A model generated the notes under the pieces. The model made no database searches. It worked only from the letters and a program-made list of their open reading frames with translations, and was not told the DNA's origin. Both the position numbers and the translations under genes were made by a program. Source: Candidatus Kapaibacterium sp. (GTDB lineage: Bacteria; Bacteroidota; Ignavibacteria; Kapaibacteriales; UBA2268). Taken from it: a stretch of 35,234 nucleotides of DNA. The stretch is taken from contig CALKJQ010000136.1 of NCBI GenBank assembly GCA_937995785.1, positions 1 through 35,234 of the forward strand. Direction: 5' to 3'. Shown here one piece after another: positions 16,422-25,005 of this stretch (positions are counted from its first letter, which is position 1; the number at the start of each line of letters is the position of its first letter).

Positions 16422-18695
16422 CTACAAATTATCTTTCTTTTGACTTTCTTTTGATATCTTTTTAAATACCCGGCGCAAAGCACGATATAATGTTCGCGAG
16501 TTATCTGCAATCAAATCCATATCAGATAAAATTGTGAAATATAGTAAATTGCGTTTGATTGGTTTTGGTGAATGTTTAACTCGTTCCACCTGCAACTTAT
16601 TGAGTTCTTCGATTTTTTTCTTGAAGGCATCTATTTTTTCTTCGATATCGGCTTCTTTGTAGTCTTCCACATTATTAATCACATTCATTATTATATTGGC
16701 AAATTGAGAAAGATTATCCGAAATAGATTGAATTTCTTTTGCTTGTTCTTCGCTCAATAAAGTGTGAGAATTAGCAATGTAATAATAATTTTGTTCAGTT
16801 AATAATTGCACCCTATCTGCCAAATTCTGGAGGTTCGACATAATCTTGGTAGAGAAGTTCATAAATTCATCCATACGTTCATCGGGTACTTTGAGCATAT
16901 TAATAATATTAATCGAAAGTATATTAACTTCGCGAGCAACATCACGGGCTTCGGAGCGTAACTTGCGTAATTTTAGTGCATCATTGTGTACTAATCTATC
17001 CAAACTCAAGGCTATCATATTATAGGTTGTATTAACGTAATTTGCAATTTGGTTTATTAGTTCTGTATAATACGAAGAGTCGAGTTTTTGGTCCTGAAAC
17101 ACATAGGCTTTTTCGCTTTTTTCTTCCTTTTCGGCTCTTTTACGGTGGTCTATTGCATTTTTCCAGAACACTAAACCCAATCCTAACAAAGCTATAATTA
17201 CCCCAAAAGTACCTATAGAAATGACCACAAAAGCGATTGTTAAGGAAAATAATGTTGCAAATATTGCAGTTACCATCCATCCGCCAATAACCGTAAGTAC
17301 TCCCGATACGCGGTAAACTGCACTTTCGCGACCCCAAGCTTTGTCGGGTAAAGCTGCTGCCATTGCAGTTATAAAGGTAATATATGTTGTAGATAAAGGT
17401 AATTTAAGGAAAGTACCCAACGAAATTAATGCCGATGAAATTGCTAAAATTACCGATGCACGAATTATATCGAACGAACTTCTTTCGCCGTTCTCGTCCA
17501 CCTCGAATTTAAATTGAGTTGTATCGAATTGTTTTTTTACGAAGTTCTTTATTGGAGTGGGTGTTATTTTTTCGAAAAATTGAGTTATAGTTATTGTAAT
17601 GGTAACCAAAGCACGAGCAAGTGCATTGGATTGGAACCTCTCGAAACCTTCTCCTTGGCGACCTAAAGAAATTTCTGTTTTTGTTACAGATCTTGCTTTT
17701 TTGGATAGAACCAAACTTCCAAACATAATTATTCCCGCAAACAACAAATAATACACTGGCGGAGATATATCAGAATGACCGAGATCGACCATTAGAATGG
17801 AAGTGGGATTAGCACTTTGCGAAGCTATATTATAAGCATCTAATCCTGCAAGTGGAACACCTATGAAATTAACCAAATCGTTCGAAGCAAAACTCATAGC
17901 TAATGCAAATGTTCCAAAAAGTATAACTATTTTCAAAATGTTGAATTTTGTTATTGCTATAATTATTTGGAATATCAAGGTTATACCAATAAAAAGTCCA
18001 ATCAAAATGAGAACTAAATTTTGATTAATATATCCCAATAATTCGGGAGTGATAAAAGAGGCATGCTTCAAACCCTTGATAAATACAAAATAAAGCATAA
18101 ATGTGGTGGCAAATGCACCCCAAGCAGCCCCAAAGTATTTGATTCTTTTCATATAATCGAACGAAAATATTAATCGAGCAAAAAATTGAGCAATCGTACC
18201 AAAAATAAAAGCAGTTATTATAGAAAGAACAATCGAGCTGAAGATGGATGTTACTTTTTGAACATTAATGTAGTCCGACATATCCGATAAAGGCAATCCC
18301 GATGAGACAAGTTTATAGATAGTAACGCCCAATGCGGCTCCCAGCAAATCAGCTAAAATAGATACAGTTGTCGAGGTAGGCAATCCATAAGTATTAAAAA
18401 AGTCGAGTAAAATAACATCGGCAACCATTGCCGCTAGCAATATTACCAATACTTCGTCTAAAGTGAAATATCCTGGGTTGAATATGCCTTTGCGGGCAAT
18501 TTCCATCATTCCGCCCGAATAAACAACACCTAAAAGCATACCTAAACCAGCAACAATCATTATTACTCGAAAACTGGCAACTTTGGAACCAATTGCTGCA
18601 TTAGTAAAATTAACTGCGTCGTTTGCTACTCCAACGTATAAGTCGATTATACCAAGAATTATCAGAAAGATTAGAATAATTAGTTGTAATTCCAC
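16422..18695 (-). CDS. PiT-family inorganic phosphate transporter with PhoU-like C-terminal domain
   Basis: Inner-membrane phosphate symporter. Two inverted PiT repeats are visible by their signatures (numbering from the upstream TTG): VANDAVN (31-37) with GLPTSTTVS (112-120), and ASNDLVN (278-284) with KLPLSTTYITF (439-449). About 10-12 membrane helices fill residues 10-520. From about 545 to 755 the protein is soluble and helical, resembling PhoU; this fused form is common in Bacteroidota. A TTG at 18719 gives 765 residues, but it coincides with the predicted transcription start, so I prefer the GTG at 18695 (757 residues). It stands alone, divergent from the gene at 18754. Confidence 0.9.
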   Translation of the reverse strand: MELQLIILIFLIILGIIDLYVGVANDAVNFTNAAIGSKVASFRVIMIVAGLGMLLGVVYSGGMMEIARKGIFNPGYFTLDEVLVILLAAMVADVILLDFFNTYGLPTSTTVSILADLLGAALGVTIYKLVSSGLPLSDMSDYINVQKVTSIFSSIVLSIITAFIFGTIAQFFARLIFSFDYMKRIKYFGAAWGAFATTFMLYFVFIKGLKHASFITPELLGYINQNLVLILIGLFIGITLIFQIIIAITKFNILKIVILFGTFALAMSFASNDLVNFIGVPLAGLDAYNIASQSANPTSILMVDLGHSDISPPVYYLLFAGIIMFGSLVLSKKARSVTKTEISLGRQGEGFERFQSNALARALVTITITITQFFEKITPTPIKNFVKKQFDTTQFKFEVDENGERSSFDIIRASVILAISSALISLGTFLKLPLSTTYITFITAMAAALPDKAWGRESAVYRVSGVLTVIGGWMVTAIFATLFSLTIAFVVISIGTFGVIIALLGLGLVFWKNAIDHRKRAEKEEKSEKAYVFQDQKLDSSYYTELINQIANYVNTTYNMIALSLDRLVHNDALKLRKLRSEARDVAREVNILSINIINMLKVPDERMDEFMNFSTKIMSNLQNLADRVQLLTEQNYYYIANSHTLLSEEQAKEIQSISDNLSQFANIIMNVINNVEDYKEADIEEKIDAFKKKIEELNKLQVERVKHSPKPIKRNLLYFTILSDMDLIADNSRTLYRALRRVFKKISKESQKKDNL

Positions 18696-18711
18696 AATTT
18701 TCTTAATTTTG
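18684..18711 (+). promoter_or_regulatory. Bacteroidota-type promoter for the gene at 18754
   Basis: TTG (18684-18686), a 17-base spacer and TAATTTTG (18704-18711) form a full consensus match on the plus strand. It lies inside the 5' end of the PiT gene and overlaps the opposing promoter region. Confidence 0.6.
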
Positions 18712-18726
18712 TTTAACAAATAATTT

Positions 18727-18734
18727 CAAAATTA
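18727..18734 (-). promoter_or_regulatory. Minus-strand -7 element for the PiT gene
   Basis: TAATTTTG reads on the minus strand, a perfect TAnnTTTG match; no clear TTG lies 17-23 bases upstream. It predicts transcription starting near 18720, which favours the GTG at 18695 as start of the phosphate transporter. Confidence 0.5.
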
Positions 18735-18753
18735 TCAATCTATCGACGAAACT

Positions 18754-19698
18754 ATGTTAAAACTTCTTAACAAAGCTCTGAAACCTTGTTCTTTTCTCAT
18801 TTTAGTTTCATTATTTTTTTATATTAACTTCAAAGAATCAATAGCCAATCAAATTGATATGCACTTTTTGGACAAATACAAATTTACACAAGTTATTGTT
18901 AGATTGAACAACGGCGATGTGTTTTCTTGCGAACTATTGAATTACGAAGTTGAAGATGGAAAAGTAACTAAGTTGGAGGTTGCCACAGCTATCGGTAAAA
19001 CCAAAATATTTGCCGACGAAATTGCCGAAATTATGCACTATCAGGATTATAATCGCCATTCGCATAGGATTTATATCTTGCCAACAGCCGAGCCGATTTC
19101 CGGCAACCATTTTATTGGTAATTACGAAATTTTGTTTTTTTATTTCGGTTTTGGAGTGAGCGATTATCTTTCCATCACTGCCGGACGTTCGGTAATTCCC
19201 TCAATTCGTAGTCAAGAACAAATTTCTGTGGTAAATGCCAAAGCAACTTTGTTTCAACAATATTGGGAGTCGATGGAAGGAAATATGTCCATTGCACTGG
19301 GCGGAAACTATGCTTTGGTTAATTCTAATAATGTTATTTCTCATCTATATTCGGCAGTTAGTTTTCGTGGTGCAAAGTCGATTCTTACGGCTTCGGTATT
19401 TGCCAAAATTGGACAAAATGATTATTACGAAGCCCGTTTTGGGGAGAATTTTCTGCCATTTTCGTTCGAAAATGGTTCATTTGGCTTTGCACTTGGTTTG
19501 GATACCCGATTTTCGTCCACTCGAGACATCCATTTTATTGGTGAGTTGTGGAATAGCAATATCACCAAACCTGGGAGCTCGGGTTTGTTGCTTGGCTTTA
19601 GAATAGCCAACACTAAAGTTGCTGCCGATTTTGGTATTGCAGTTTTTGGTTCGCCATATTTTGTTCCATTCACAAGTTTTACTTGGACACCTTTTTAA
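18754..19698 (+). CDS. Secreted/outer-membrane protein of unknown function with SH3-like N-terminal segment
   Basis: Not a named family. An N-terminal signal segment (hydrophobic core about 13-32) precedes a small region at about 44-92 (VIVRLNNGDVFSCELL ... GKTKIFADEIAEI) that resembles the SH3/LSm-like 'NGD...I..EI' repeats seen at the start of some Bacteroidota envelope proteins. The remainder has alternating beta-strands (GNYEILFFYFGFGVSDYLSI; AVSFRGAKSILTASVFAKIG) and the chain ends in Phe, suggesting a small outer-membrane barrel. It starts a plus-strand run that continues with bamD 49 bases later, which fits an envelope role. Confidence 0.6.
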   Translation: MLKLLNKALKPCSFLILVSLFFYINFKESIANQIDMHFLDKYKFTQVIVRLNNGDVFSCELLNYEVEDGKVTKLEVATAIGKTKIFADEIAEIMHYQDYNRHSHRIYILPTAEPISGNHFIGNYEILFFYFGFGVSDYLSITAGRSVIPSIRSQEQISVVNAKATLFQQYWESMEGNMSIALGGNYALVNSNNVISHLYSAVSFRGAKSILTASVFAKIGQNDYYEARFGENFLPFSFENGSFGFALGLDTRFSSTRDIHFIGELWNSNITKPGSSGLLLGFRIANTKVAADFGIAVFGSPYFVPFTSFTWTPF

Positions 19699-19747
19699 AA
19701 AATAATAAAGAAAGAATTTCTTCTATGTATAATTAATTTACCAAAAA

Positions 19748-20506
19748 ATGAAAAATAAATCAATATTAATATTCACAATTTTATATCTCATATCGATTTT
19801 ATTGGTATCCTGCAAATCAACTTCAGTTCGTGATTATAGCAATGACGAAGAAGTATATTTAAATGCTTTAAAGCTATTCAACGATAAAGATTATCGCGAA
19901 GCACTTCAATTGTTCGATGTAATTTTGCTGCAATATCCCGCCAGCAAATATGCAGATGATGCACAGTACCATATTGCCGAAATTAACTATATTGAAGAAA
20001 AATATGTGCTTGCCGCATTCAATTATCAAAAATTGATGCGTAACTATCCTGCTTCGGATTACGTTAAAATATCATTCTATAAATCTGCTCTTTGTAATTA
20101 CTATCTCTCGCCAAGTTACGACCGCGACCAAAAGTATACCCGCGACGCAATTAAATCGTTTCAGGATTTCCAAATGGTTTATCCCGGTGATAGTTTGTCG
20201 GTCGAATCCGACAAAAAAATCCAAGAATTACGCAACAAACTTGCTAATAGGGAATATTTTACAGCAGAATTATATAAAAAAATTGATAGCCCAATTTCCT
20301 CGATTATTTATTACGACGAAGTAATTAAAAATTATCCCGATACGAAATTTTACGAACCCTCTTTTTACGGAAAAATCCAAACATTATACGAAATTGGAAA
20401 ATACGAACAACTTAAATCCTTAATCCAACTTTATAAATCTAAGTTTCCTTCCAGCAGCAATTATTCCAAAGTTTTAGAAATCGAAAAGCAAATTGCCGCA
20501 AAGTAA
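19748..20506 (+). CDS. bamD: Outer membrane assembly lipoprotein BamD
   Basis: Lipoprotein of the BAM complex that folds outer-membrane proteins. The signal peptide ends with lipobox LVSC, so Cys22 is lipidated. The remainder is TPR-like helices of the YfiO/BamD family: LKLFNDKDYREALQLFDVILLQYPASKYADDAQYHIAEINY, broken here into two typical repeats, then SIIYYDEVIKNYPDTKF. 252 residues is typical. BamA is not in the window. rimO starts 4 bases after the stop codon, so the two are probably cotranscribed. Confidence 0.87.
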   Translation: MKNKSILIFTILYLISILLVSCKSTSVRDYSNDEEVYLNALKLFNDKDYREALQLFDVILLQYPASKYADDAQYHIAEINYIEEKYVLAAFNYQKLMRNYPASDYVKISFYKSALCNYYLSPSYDRDQKYTRDAIKSFQDFQMVYPGDSLSVESDKKIQELRNKLANREYFTAELYKKIDSPISSIIYYDEVIKNYPDTKFYEPSFYGKIQTLYEIGKYEQLKSLIQLYKSKFPSSSNYSKVLEIEKQIAAK

Positions 20507-20510
20507 CAAG

Positions 20511-21794
20511 ATGAAAGAAAGAATATGCGTTACCACACTTGGATGTGCCAAAAACATTGTTGATAGCGAAAAATTAATTGCCAATTTAAGTAAGCAATAC
20601 AACGTTTCCGAAAACCCAAATGATACAGATTATCTTGTAATCAACACCTGTGGTTTTATTAATTCTTCGATAAAAGAAAATACAGATTATATCAATTCTG
20701 CAATCAAGCTAAAGGAAATTGGAAAGATTAAAAAGCTTTTTGTAGTCGGATGTTTGCCCCAAAGAATTTCTACCGAATTTGCGAAGAAATTCCCCAATGT
20801 CGATGGATTCTTTGGTGTTGATTTTTTGGAACAACTGCCCAAAGCATTGAACTCACAAATTTACGAACTGCATGGCGAACGCCATTTGCTCACCCCTTCC
20901 CACTTTGCCTATCTCAAAATTTCCGATGGATGCGAGCATAATTGTGCGTTTTGCTCAATACCTTATTTCAAAGGTGGATTTCGTTCCTTGCCCATACCCG
21001 AATTAGTGGAAGAAACCCAAAAACTTGTGGAAAAGGGAGTGAAGGAAGTAATTCTCATTGCCCAAGATACAACAAGTTATGGTGTGGATCTATACGGTAA
21101 GAAAGCATTGAATGAATTATTAATTGAAATTGAAAAAGTCGAAGGTTTGCAATGGATAAGATTAATGTATGCATTCCCAAGAAATTTTCCATTGGAAATT
21201 TTGGATACAATAAGTAATTCAAGCAAAATAGTAAAATATATCGATATTCCCATCCAACACATCAGTTCTAATGTTCTGAAAAAGATGGGCAGAGGAATGG
21301 ATAAAGAAGCCACAATATCACTGCTCGAAACAATTAGGAAAAAAGTTCCCGGTATTGCCATCAGAACCACTATAATTGTTGGTTTCCCCGGCGAAACCGA
21401 AATAGAATTCCAAGATTTATTAAAATTTGTGAAAGATTTTAGGTTCGAACGCTTGGGAGTGTTTGAATATTCGTTGGAACCGGGCACCCCCGCATTTGTT
21501 TATGGCGATGAAATACCCGCAGAAATAAAGAGAGAACGATACGAAAAATTGATGATAACTCAGCAAAAAATTTCAAAGAAATTTAATAGCCAATTCATTG
21601 GAAAAACAATCGATGTAATTGTCGACGAAATTCAGGGAAATCAATCAATCTGCCGAACTCAATTTGATGCCCCCGAAATTGATAATCTCGTTTACTTAAA
21701 TACTAACAAAGTAGAGCCAGGCGACATCATTAAAGTTAAAGTAAATAATTCCAAAGAATACGATTTATTTGCAAAAATATCGAAAATCAAATAA
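20511..21794 (+). CDS. rimO: Ribosomal protein S12 methylthiotransferase RimO
   Basis: Radical-SAM enzyme that adds a methylthio group to the conserved aspartate of ribosomal protein S12. The N-terminal UPF0004 domain supplies cluster ligands C12, C47 and C81 (TLGCAKNIVDSEKL is the RimO rather than MiaB signature). The radical-SAM motif is C141-x3-C145-x2-C148 (CEHNCAFC). A C-terminal TRAM domain occupies about 365-427. 427 residues is normal. A TTG at 20493, inside bamD, would add six residues; the ATG at 20511 is preferred because it begins at the family's N-terminus. Confidence 0.95.
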   Translation: MKERICVTTLGCAKNIVDSEKLIANLSKQYNVSENPNDTDYLVINTCGFINSSIKENTDYINSAIKLKEIGKIKKLFVVGCLPQRISTEFAKKFPNVDGFFGVDFLEQLPKALNSQIYELHGERHLLTPSHFAYLKISDGCEHNCAFCSIPYFKGGFRSLPIPELVEETQKLVEKGVKEVILIAQDTTSYGVDLYGKKALNELLIEIEKVEGLQWIRLMYAFPRNFPLEILDTISNSSKIVKYIDIPIQHISSNVLKKMGRGMDKEATISLLETIRKKVPGIAIRTTIIVGFPGETEIEFQDLLKFVKDFRFERLGVFEYSLEPGTPAFVYGDEIPAEIKRERYEKLMITQQKISKKFNSQFIGKTIDVIVDEIQGNQSICRTQFDAPEIDNLVYLNTNKVEPGDIIKVKVNNSKEYDLFAKISKIK

Positions 21795-21833
21795 ATTTCT
21801 TAAATTAGTAAAATTTATTAATCCGAAAAAAAT

Positions 21834-23396
21834 ATGAAAACGATAATTATCTTGATTTCTATTATTTTAATTACTTGTAATTTTCAATCAATTGTTTATT
21901 CGCAAAACTACACAGATAGCCAACATAGCATCAATATCGATAAAATCGAGATTAACAATCAAGAATTTGGATTAGTAAAAGGTGCAATAATCTTGTCGGA
22001 TACAGATTCGCTTAAAATAAGCTACAGTTTAAAAACATCTTCAAAAGAAAGCAACAAATCAGATTTCTTTTTTAAACTCCAATTCACCGATGGAATTGAT
22101 ACTTCCATTAGTACTTCGGGATTTAATACTGCATCCTACAAAAAATTGCAACAAGGCAAATATTACTTGGTTATCTCGGCTTTTGCAGTCAAAGACCGAT
22201 GGGCGACCCAAGGACTTATTGTTCCAATAATAGTTGATAATAAATTGTCGGAATTATACAAAAAAGCTAAATCGATAGAGGAAGATTTAACAAAATCAAT
22301 CGACAGTATGAACGTGAAAAAAAATATGTTAGATAGCGGGGTTATTGGCGTAATCGAAACTCCAACGGGAAGAATTGGAATTGTTTTGTTGTCGTTCTGC
22401 TTAGGTTTTGGTTTCTTTTTTGTACTATATTCCAAAAAAATAAGTTCATTCAATAAAGTTAGGAAATTAATTGAAAAAAGAGGTATAAAAATGGCTAATC
22501 CAGAATTGGCTCCTATCACAAAAGAAGAATACGAAAAAATTCTTACCGAAAATGCCGCATTAAAAGCCGAATTGGCTTCGATGAAAGGTCAGATAGACGC
22601 AATGAACCAACGAAGCAACGAACTCTCGAAACGAAACAAAGAAGTTGAAGATAAGTTAGAAAAGCTCTCAAAGAGCAAAAACGATTTGGAAGAGCTTGCT
22701 CGTCAAAAAGATGAGCTTTTTGCGATAGTTATTCACGATATTAAGAATCCCGCCGCATTAATCAAAAATTTGGTTGATTTGCTTCGCTCCTACGACTTAA
22801 CTGCAAACGAACAACAAGAGATAATTGAAGATATTGCCCAAACCACTTTGAAAATTGTTAAGCTTTCGCAAGAAGTAACAAAGATTTTATCATTAGAAAG
22901 CGGATTGATGAACCTTGAATTCGAGCCTGCACCCATTAATATGATTATCGAGGATGTTGTTACGCGCAACAAAGTAGCTGCACAAAAGAAAAATATGACT
23001 TTATTTACGGAATTGACCGACGATTTGCCCGATGTGGAAATGGATGCCCAAAAAATTGAAGAAGTGTTGGATAACTTAGTTTCCAATGCAATTAAATTTA
23101 CACAGGAGGGTGGCTCTGTTCGCGTTAAAGCCTACAAGGAATTAAGGGACATAATTGTCGAGGTGAGCGACAACGGCTTGGGTTTGAGCGAGGAAGATGT
23201 TGCAAAAGCATTTCGTCGAGGACAAAAGCTGAGTGCAACTCCGACGGGAGGAGAATCTTCCACGGGGATGGGGTTGTGGATAGTCAAAAAAATTATCGAT
23301 GCCCATCACGGTAAAGTTTGGATTAAAAGTATTTTGGGAAAGGGCTCGACATTCGCCTTTGCATTACCGGGACGGCAACCAAAGAAAGAAAAATAA
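21834..23396 (+). CDS. Sensor histidine kinase with secreted N-terminal domain (orphan)
   Basis: A membrane histidine kinase of unknown signal. Residues 1-24 form a signal peptide or helix; 25-175 is a periplasmic beta-rich region of unrecognised type; one membrane helix spans about 180-199; a coiled coil covers 230-295. HisKA has the phosphoacceptor H301 in IVIHDIKNPAAL. The HATPase domain has N box DNLVSNAIKF (413-422), G1 SDNGLGL (445-451) and G2 GMGLWIVKKI (478-487). All catalytic motifs are intact. No response regulator is adjacent. A second in-frame start with a good ribosome site occurs at 22491, just after the membrane helix. Confidence 0.9.
   Translation: MKTIIILISIILITCNFQSIVYSQNYTDSQHSINIDKIEINNQEFGLVKGAIILSDTDSLKISYSLKTSSKESNKSDFFFKLQFTDGIDTSISTSGFNTASYKKLQQGKYYLVISAFAVKDRWATQGLIVPIIVDNKLSELYKKAKSIEEDLTKSIDSMNVKKNMLDSGVIGVIETPTGRIGIVLLSFCLGFGFFFVLYSKKISSFNKVRKLIEKRGIKMANPELAPITKEEYEKILTENAALKAELASMKGQIDAMNQRSNELSKRNKEVEDKLEKLSKSKNDLEELARQKDELFAIVIHDIKNPAALIKNLVDLLRSYDLTANEQQEIIEDIAQTTLKIVKLSQEVTKILSLESGLMNLEFEPAPINMIIEDVVTRNKVAAQKKNMTLFTELTDDLPDVEMDAQKIEEVLDNLVSNAIKFTQEGGSVRVKAYKELRDIIVEVSDNGLGLSEEDVAKAFRRGQKLSATPTGGESSTGMGLWIVKKIIDAHHGKVWIKSILGKGSTFAFALPGRQPKKEK
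22478..22493 (+). promoter_or_regulatory. Internal ribosome site and in-frame ATG within the kinase gene
   Basis: AAGAGG, 7 bases of A/T, then ATG at 22491, which is codon 220 of the kinase frame. The spacing is ideal and the site is stronger than the one before the first ATG at 21834. Use of it would give a 301-residue soluble kinase consisting of coiled coil, HisKA and HATPase without the sensor domain. Confidence 0.45.
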
Positions 23397-23428
23397 ATTT
23401 GTAGTATAGCATTATTCAATAAATAAAA

Positions 23429-24628
23429 TTACTTTCTAATTTTTTGATAGATTTCAATAATTCTTTTGGCATTTACTTGCCAACTATGCTTTAATTCGGC
23501 ATCTCGCCTCGCATTATGAGATATATGGTTCGCAAGTTCGGGGTTATTATAAATTTCATTGATAGCATCCACAATAGCCTCGACGCTGTTTGGTTCGATT
23601 GTGTAAGAATTCACCTTGTGTTCAAAAACATCTTTCAAAGTGCCGATACTACTTGCAATTATGGGCTTTCCCATTGCTTTGTATTCGTAATGCTTAATCG
23701 GTGTGCCAAAAAATTCGTCCTTGTGATTATGGATTATTGGACTAACGAGCAAATCGCAGGCGGCAAGATGTTTGGGAACTTCGCTATAGGGAACTAAACC
23801 CGTAATTACAACTTTATTTCTCACTCCGTCGTGCTTTAGGATTTCTTCGACTTTTTCCCTAAGTGCACCATCACCAATAAAAAACACAATAGAATTTGGT
23901 GTATTGTCCATTATTTTTTTTGTTGCTTGGGCAATTAGGTCAACCCCGTGATAAGCATTAAAAGTTCCCGAATAGCCAACAACGAACTTTCCTTCTAAAC
24001 CATATTTCTTGCGAATTTCCTTTCCATCGATATTTGGGTGAAATATGTTGGTATCAACTCCATTTGGAACGGGATATACTTTTTCGGGTGGAATTTGGTA
24101 AAACTCGCAAGCTTGTTTTTTTAATACATCTGATATTGTGATTATTGCATCGGCTTGGGCAACTTCGATTTTCTCGCACCATTTAAGCAGATTTCCAAAA
24201 TATAGTTTACCCCAATTTTTCTTGACCCAATACTCAATTGAATCAAAATGCAAAAGAAAAGGTAAACCCGTTTTTTCCTTTAATTTTGCTCCACCATAAT
24301 GAAAATCGTGATGATGAAGGTAAAAAAAATGCGGTTGGAATTTTTCCGCAATTTTCAGTATTTTTTTTAGTGATGAATCGTTGTAGGGAAATGTTAGTAT
24401 TTCGGGTAAGTTCCTTAATAATTTGGAATATTCTATAAGATGAAAATCAGTTTCCGATGGCAAGTTCATCGGTCCCGACGAAGCAAAAGCTGTCTGATTA
24501 CCCAATTGAACAAACGCATCCAATAAGCCTCGATAAAGCGACGCCACACCACCTTCGGTAAGCGCCCCATAAAAACCAACTCGCCAGAAAAGCACATTTA
24601 ATTTTTCGTGTATTTCCACTTTAGCCAA
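23429..24628 (-). CDS. Glycosyltransferase family 4 (GT-B fold)
   Basis: A retaining glycosyltransferase that probably adds a sugar to a surface or secreted polysaccharide from an NDP-sugar. The N-terminal acceptor domain is about 10-190. The linker VYPVPNGVDTNIFHP (about 182-196) and the C-terminal donor domain follow, with GYSGTFNAYHGVDLI, and the E-x7-E-type motif in FFGTPIKHYEYKAMGKPII. 399 residues is normal for GT4. The ATG overlaps the end of the preceding small gene by 31 bases, which implies tight coupling. It is the last gene of a four-gene minus-strand unit. The sugar and acceptor cannot be told. Confidence 0.9.
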   Translation of the reverse strand: MAKVEIHEKLNVLFWRVGFYGALTEGGVASLYRGLLDAFVQLGNQTAFASSGPMNLPSETDFHLIEYSKLLRNLPEILTFPYNDSSLKKILKIAEKFQPHFFYLHHHDFHYGGAKLKEKTGLPFLLHFDSIEYWVKKNWGKLYFGNLLKWCEKIEVAQADAIITISDVLKKQACEFYQIPPEKVYPVPNGVDTNIFHPNIDGKEIRKKYGLEGKFVVGYSGTFNAYHGVDLIAQATKKIMDNTPNSIVFFIGDGALREKVEEILKHDGVRNKVVITGLVPYSEVPKHLAACDLLVSPIIHNHKDEFFGTPIKHYEYKAMGKPIIASSIGTLKDVFEHKVNSYTIEPNSVEAIVDAINEIYNNPELANHISHNARRDAELKHSWQVNAKRIIEIYQKIRK

Positions 24629-25005
24629 TATACTTTGAAGTGATAATAGATAACAAGAATTGCACTATATAAAAATTCGATAAATAATAAGGGAATTTCG
24701 AAAAACAAGAATTTAATTATATTGAATTTATTTTTATTCCCACATTCATCGATTATCGAGCCATTGAAAGTTAGCGTGAGAAATAAATATATTTTTATAA
24801 ATGTCTGAAATCTTTGAAATCTGTTTTCGATTGTTCCAAAATAAATATTAAATCCACTATATTGTTTGATTAACGCAACCATTTTAATGGGTTTTGATAA
24901 TTCCTTTTCGTCCAATTTGATAATCTCACAATTTTGTAAATCCAAATTATGAGCCGATGCGATTTTAATAGCATTTCCCGATAATAAAAACAATATCGAT
25001 TTCAT
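24598..25005 (-). CDS. Small protein of unknown function between GlmU-like and GT4 genes
   Basis: Not recognised. 135 residues. The start (KSILFLLSGNAIKIASAH) looks like the first beta-strand and helix of a Rossmann-like or GT-B fold, and FNGSIIDECGN may be a turn of the same fold; residues about 98-122 are strongly hydrophobic (FEIPLLFIEFLYSAILVIYY), suggesting membrane association. It may be a lone N-terminal half of a glycosyltransferase. It overlaps the GlmU-like stop by ATGA (4 bases) and the GT4 start by 31 bases, so it is translated with both and is likely a real gene. Confidence 0.65.
   Translation of the reverse strand: MKSILFLLSGNAIKIASAHNLDLQNCEIIKLDEKELSKPIKMVALIKQYSGFNIYFGTIENRFQRFQTFIKIYLFLTLTFNGSIIDECGNKNKFNIIKFLFFEIPLLFIEFLYSAILVIYYHFKVYWLKWKYTKN

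Noticed and set aside
19235-19606. Plus-strand 123-residue frame within the 18754 gene
   Set aside because: A second frame inside a gene with signal peptide, strand pattern and a promoter; no ribosome site of its own.
20493-20510. TTG start of rimO overlapping bamD
   Set aside because: It would add six non-conserved residues; the ATG at 20511 begins exactly where the RimO family begins.
22163-22519. Minus-strand 118-residue frame in the kinase gene
   Set aside because: Shadow frame opposite an intact kinase with conserved motifs.
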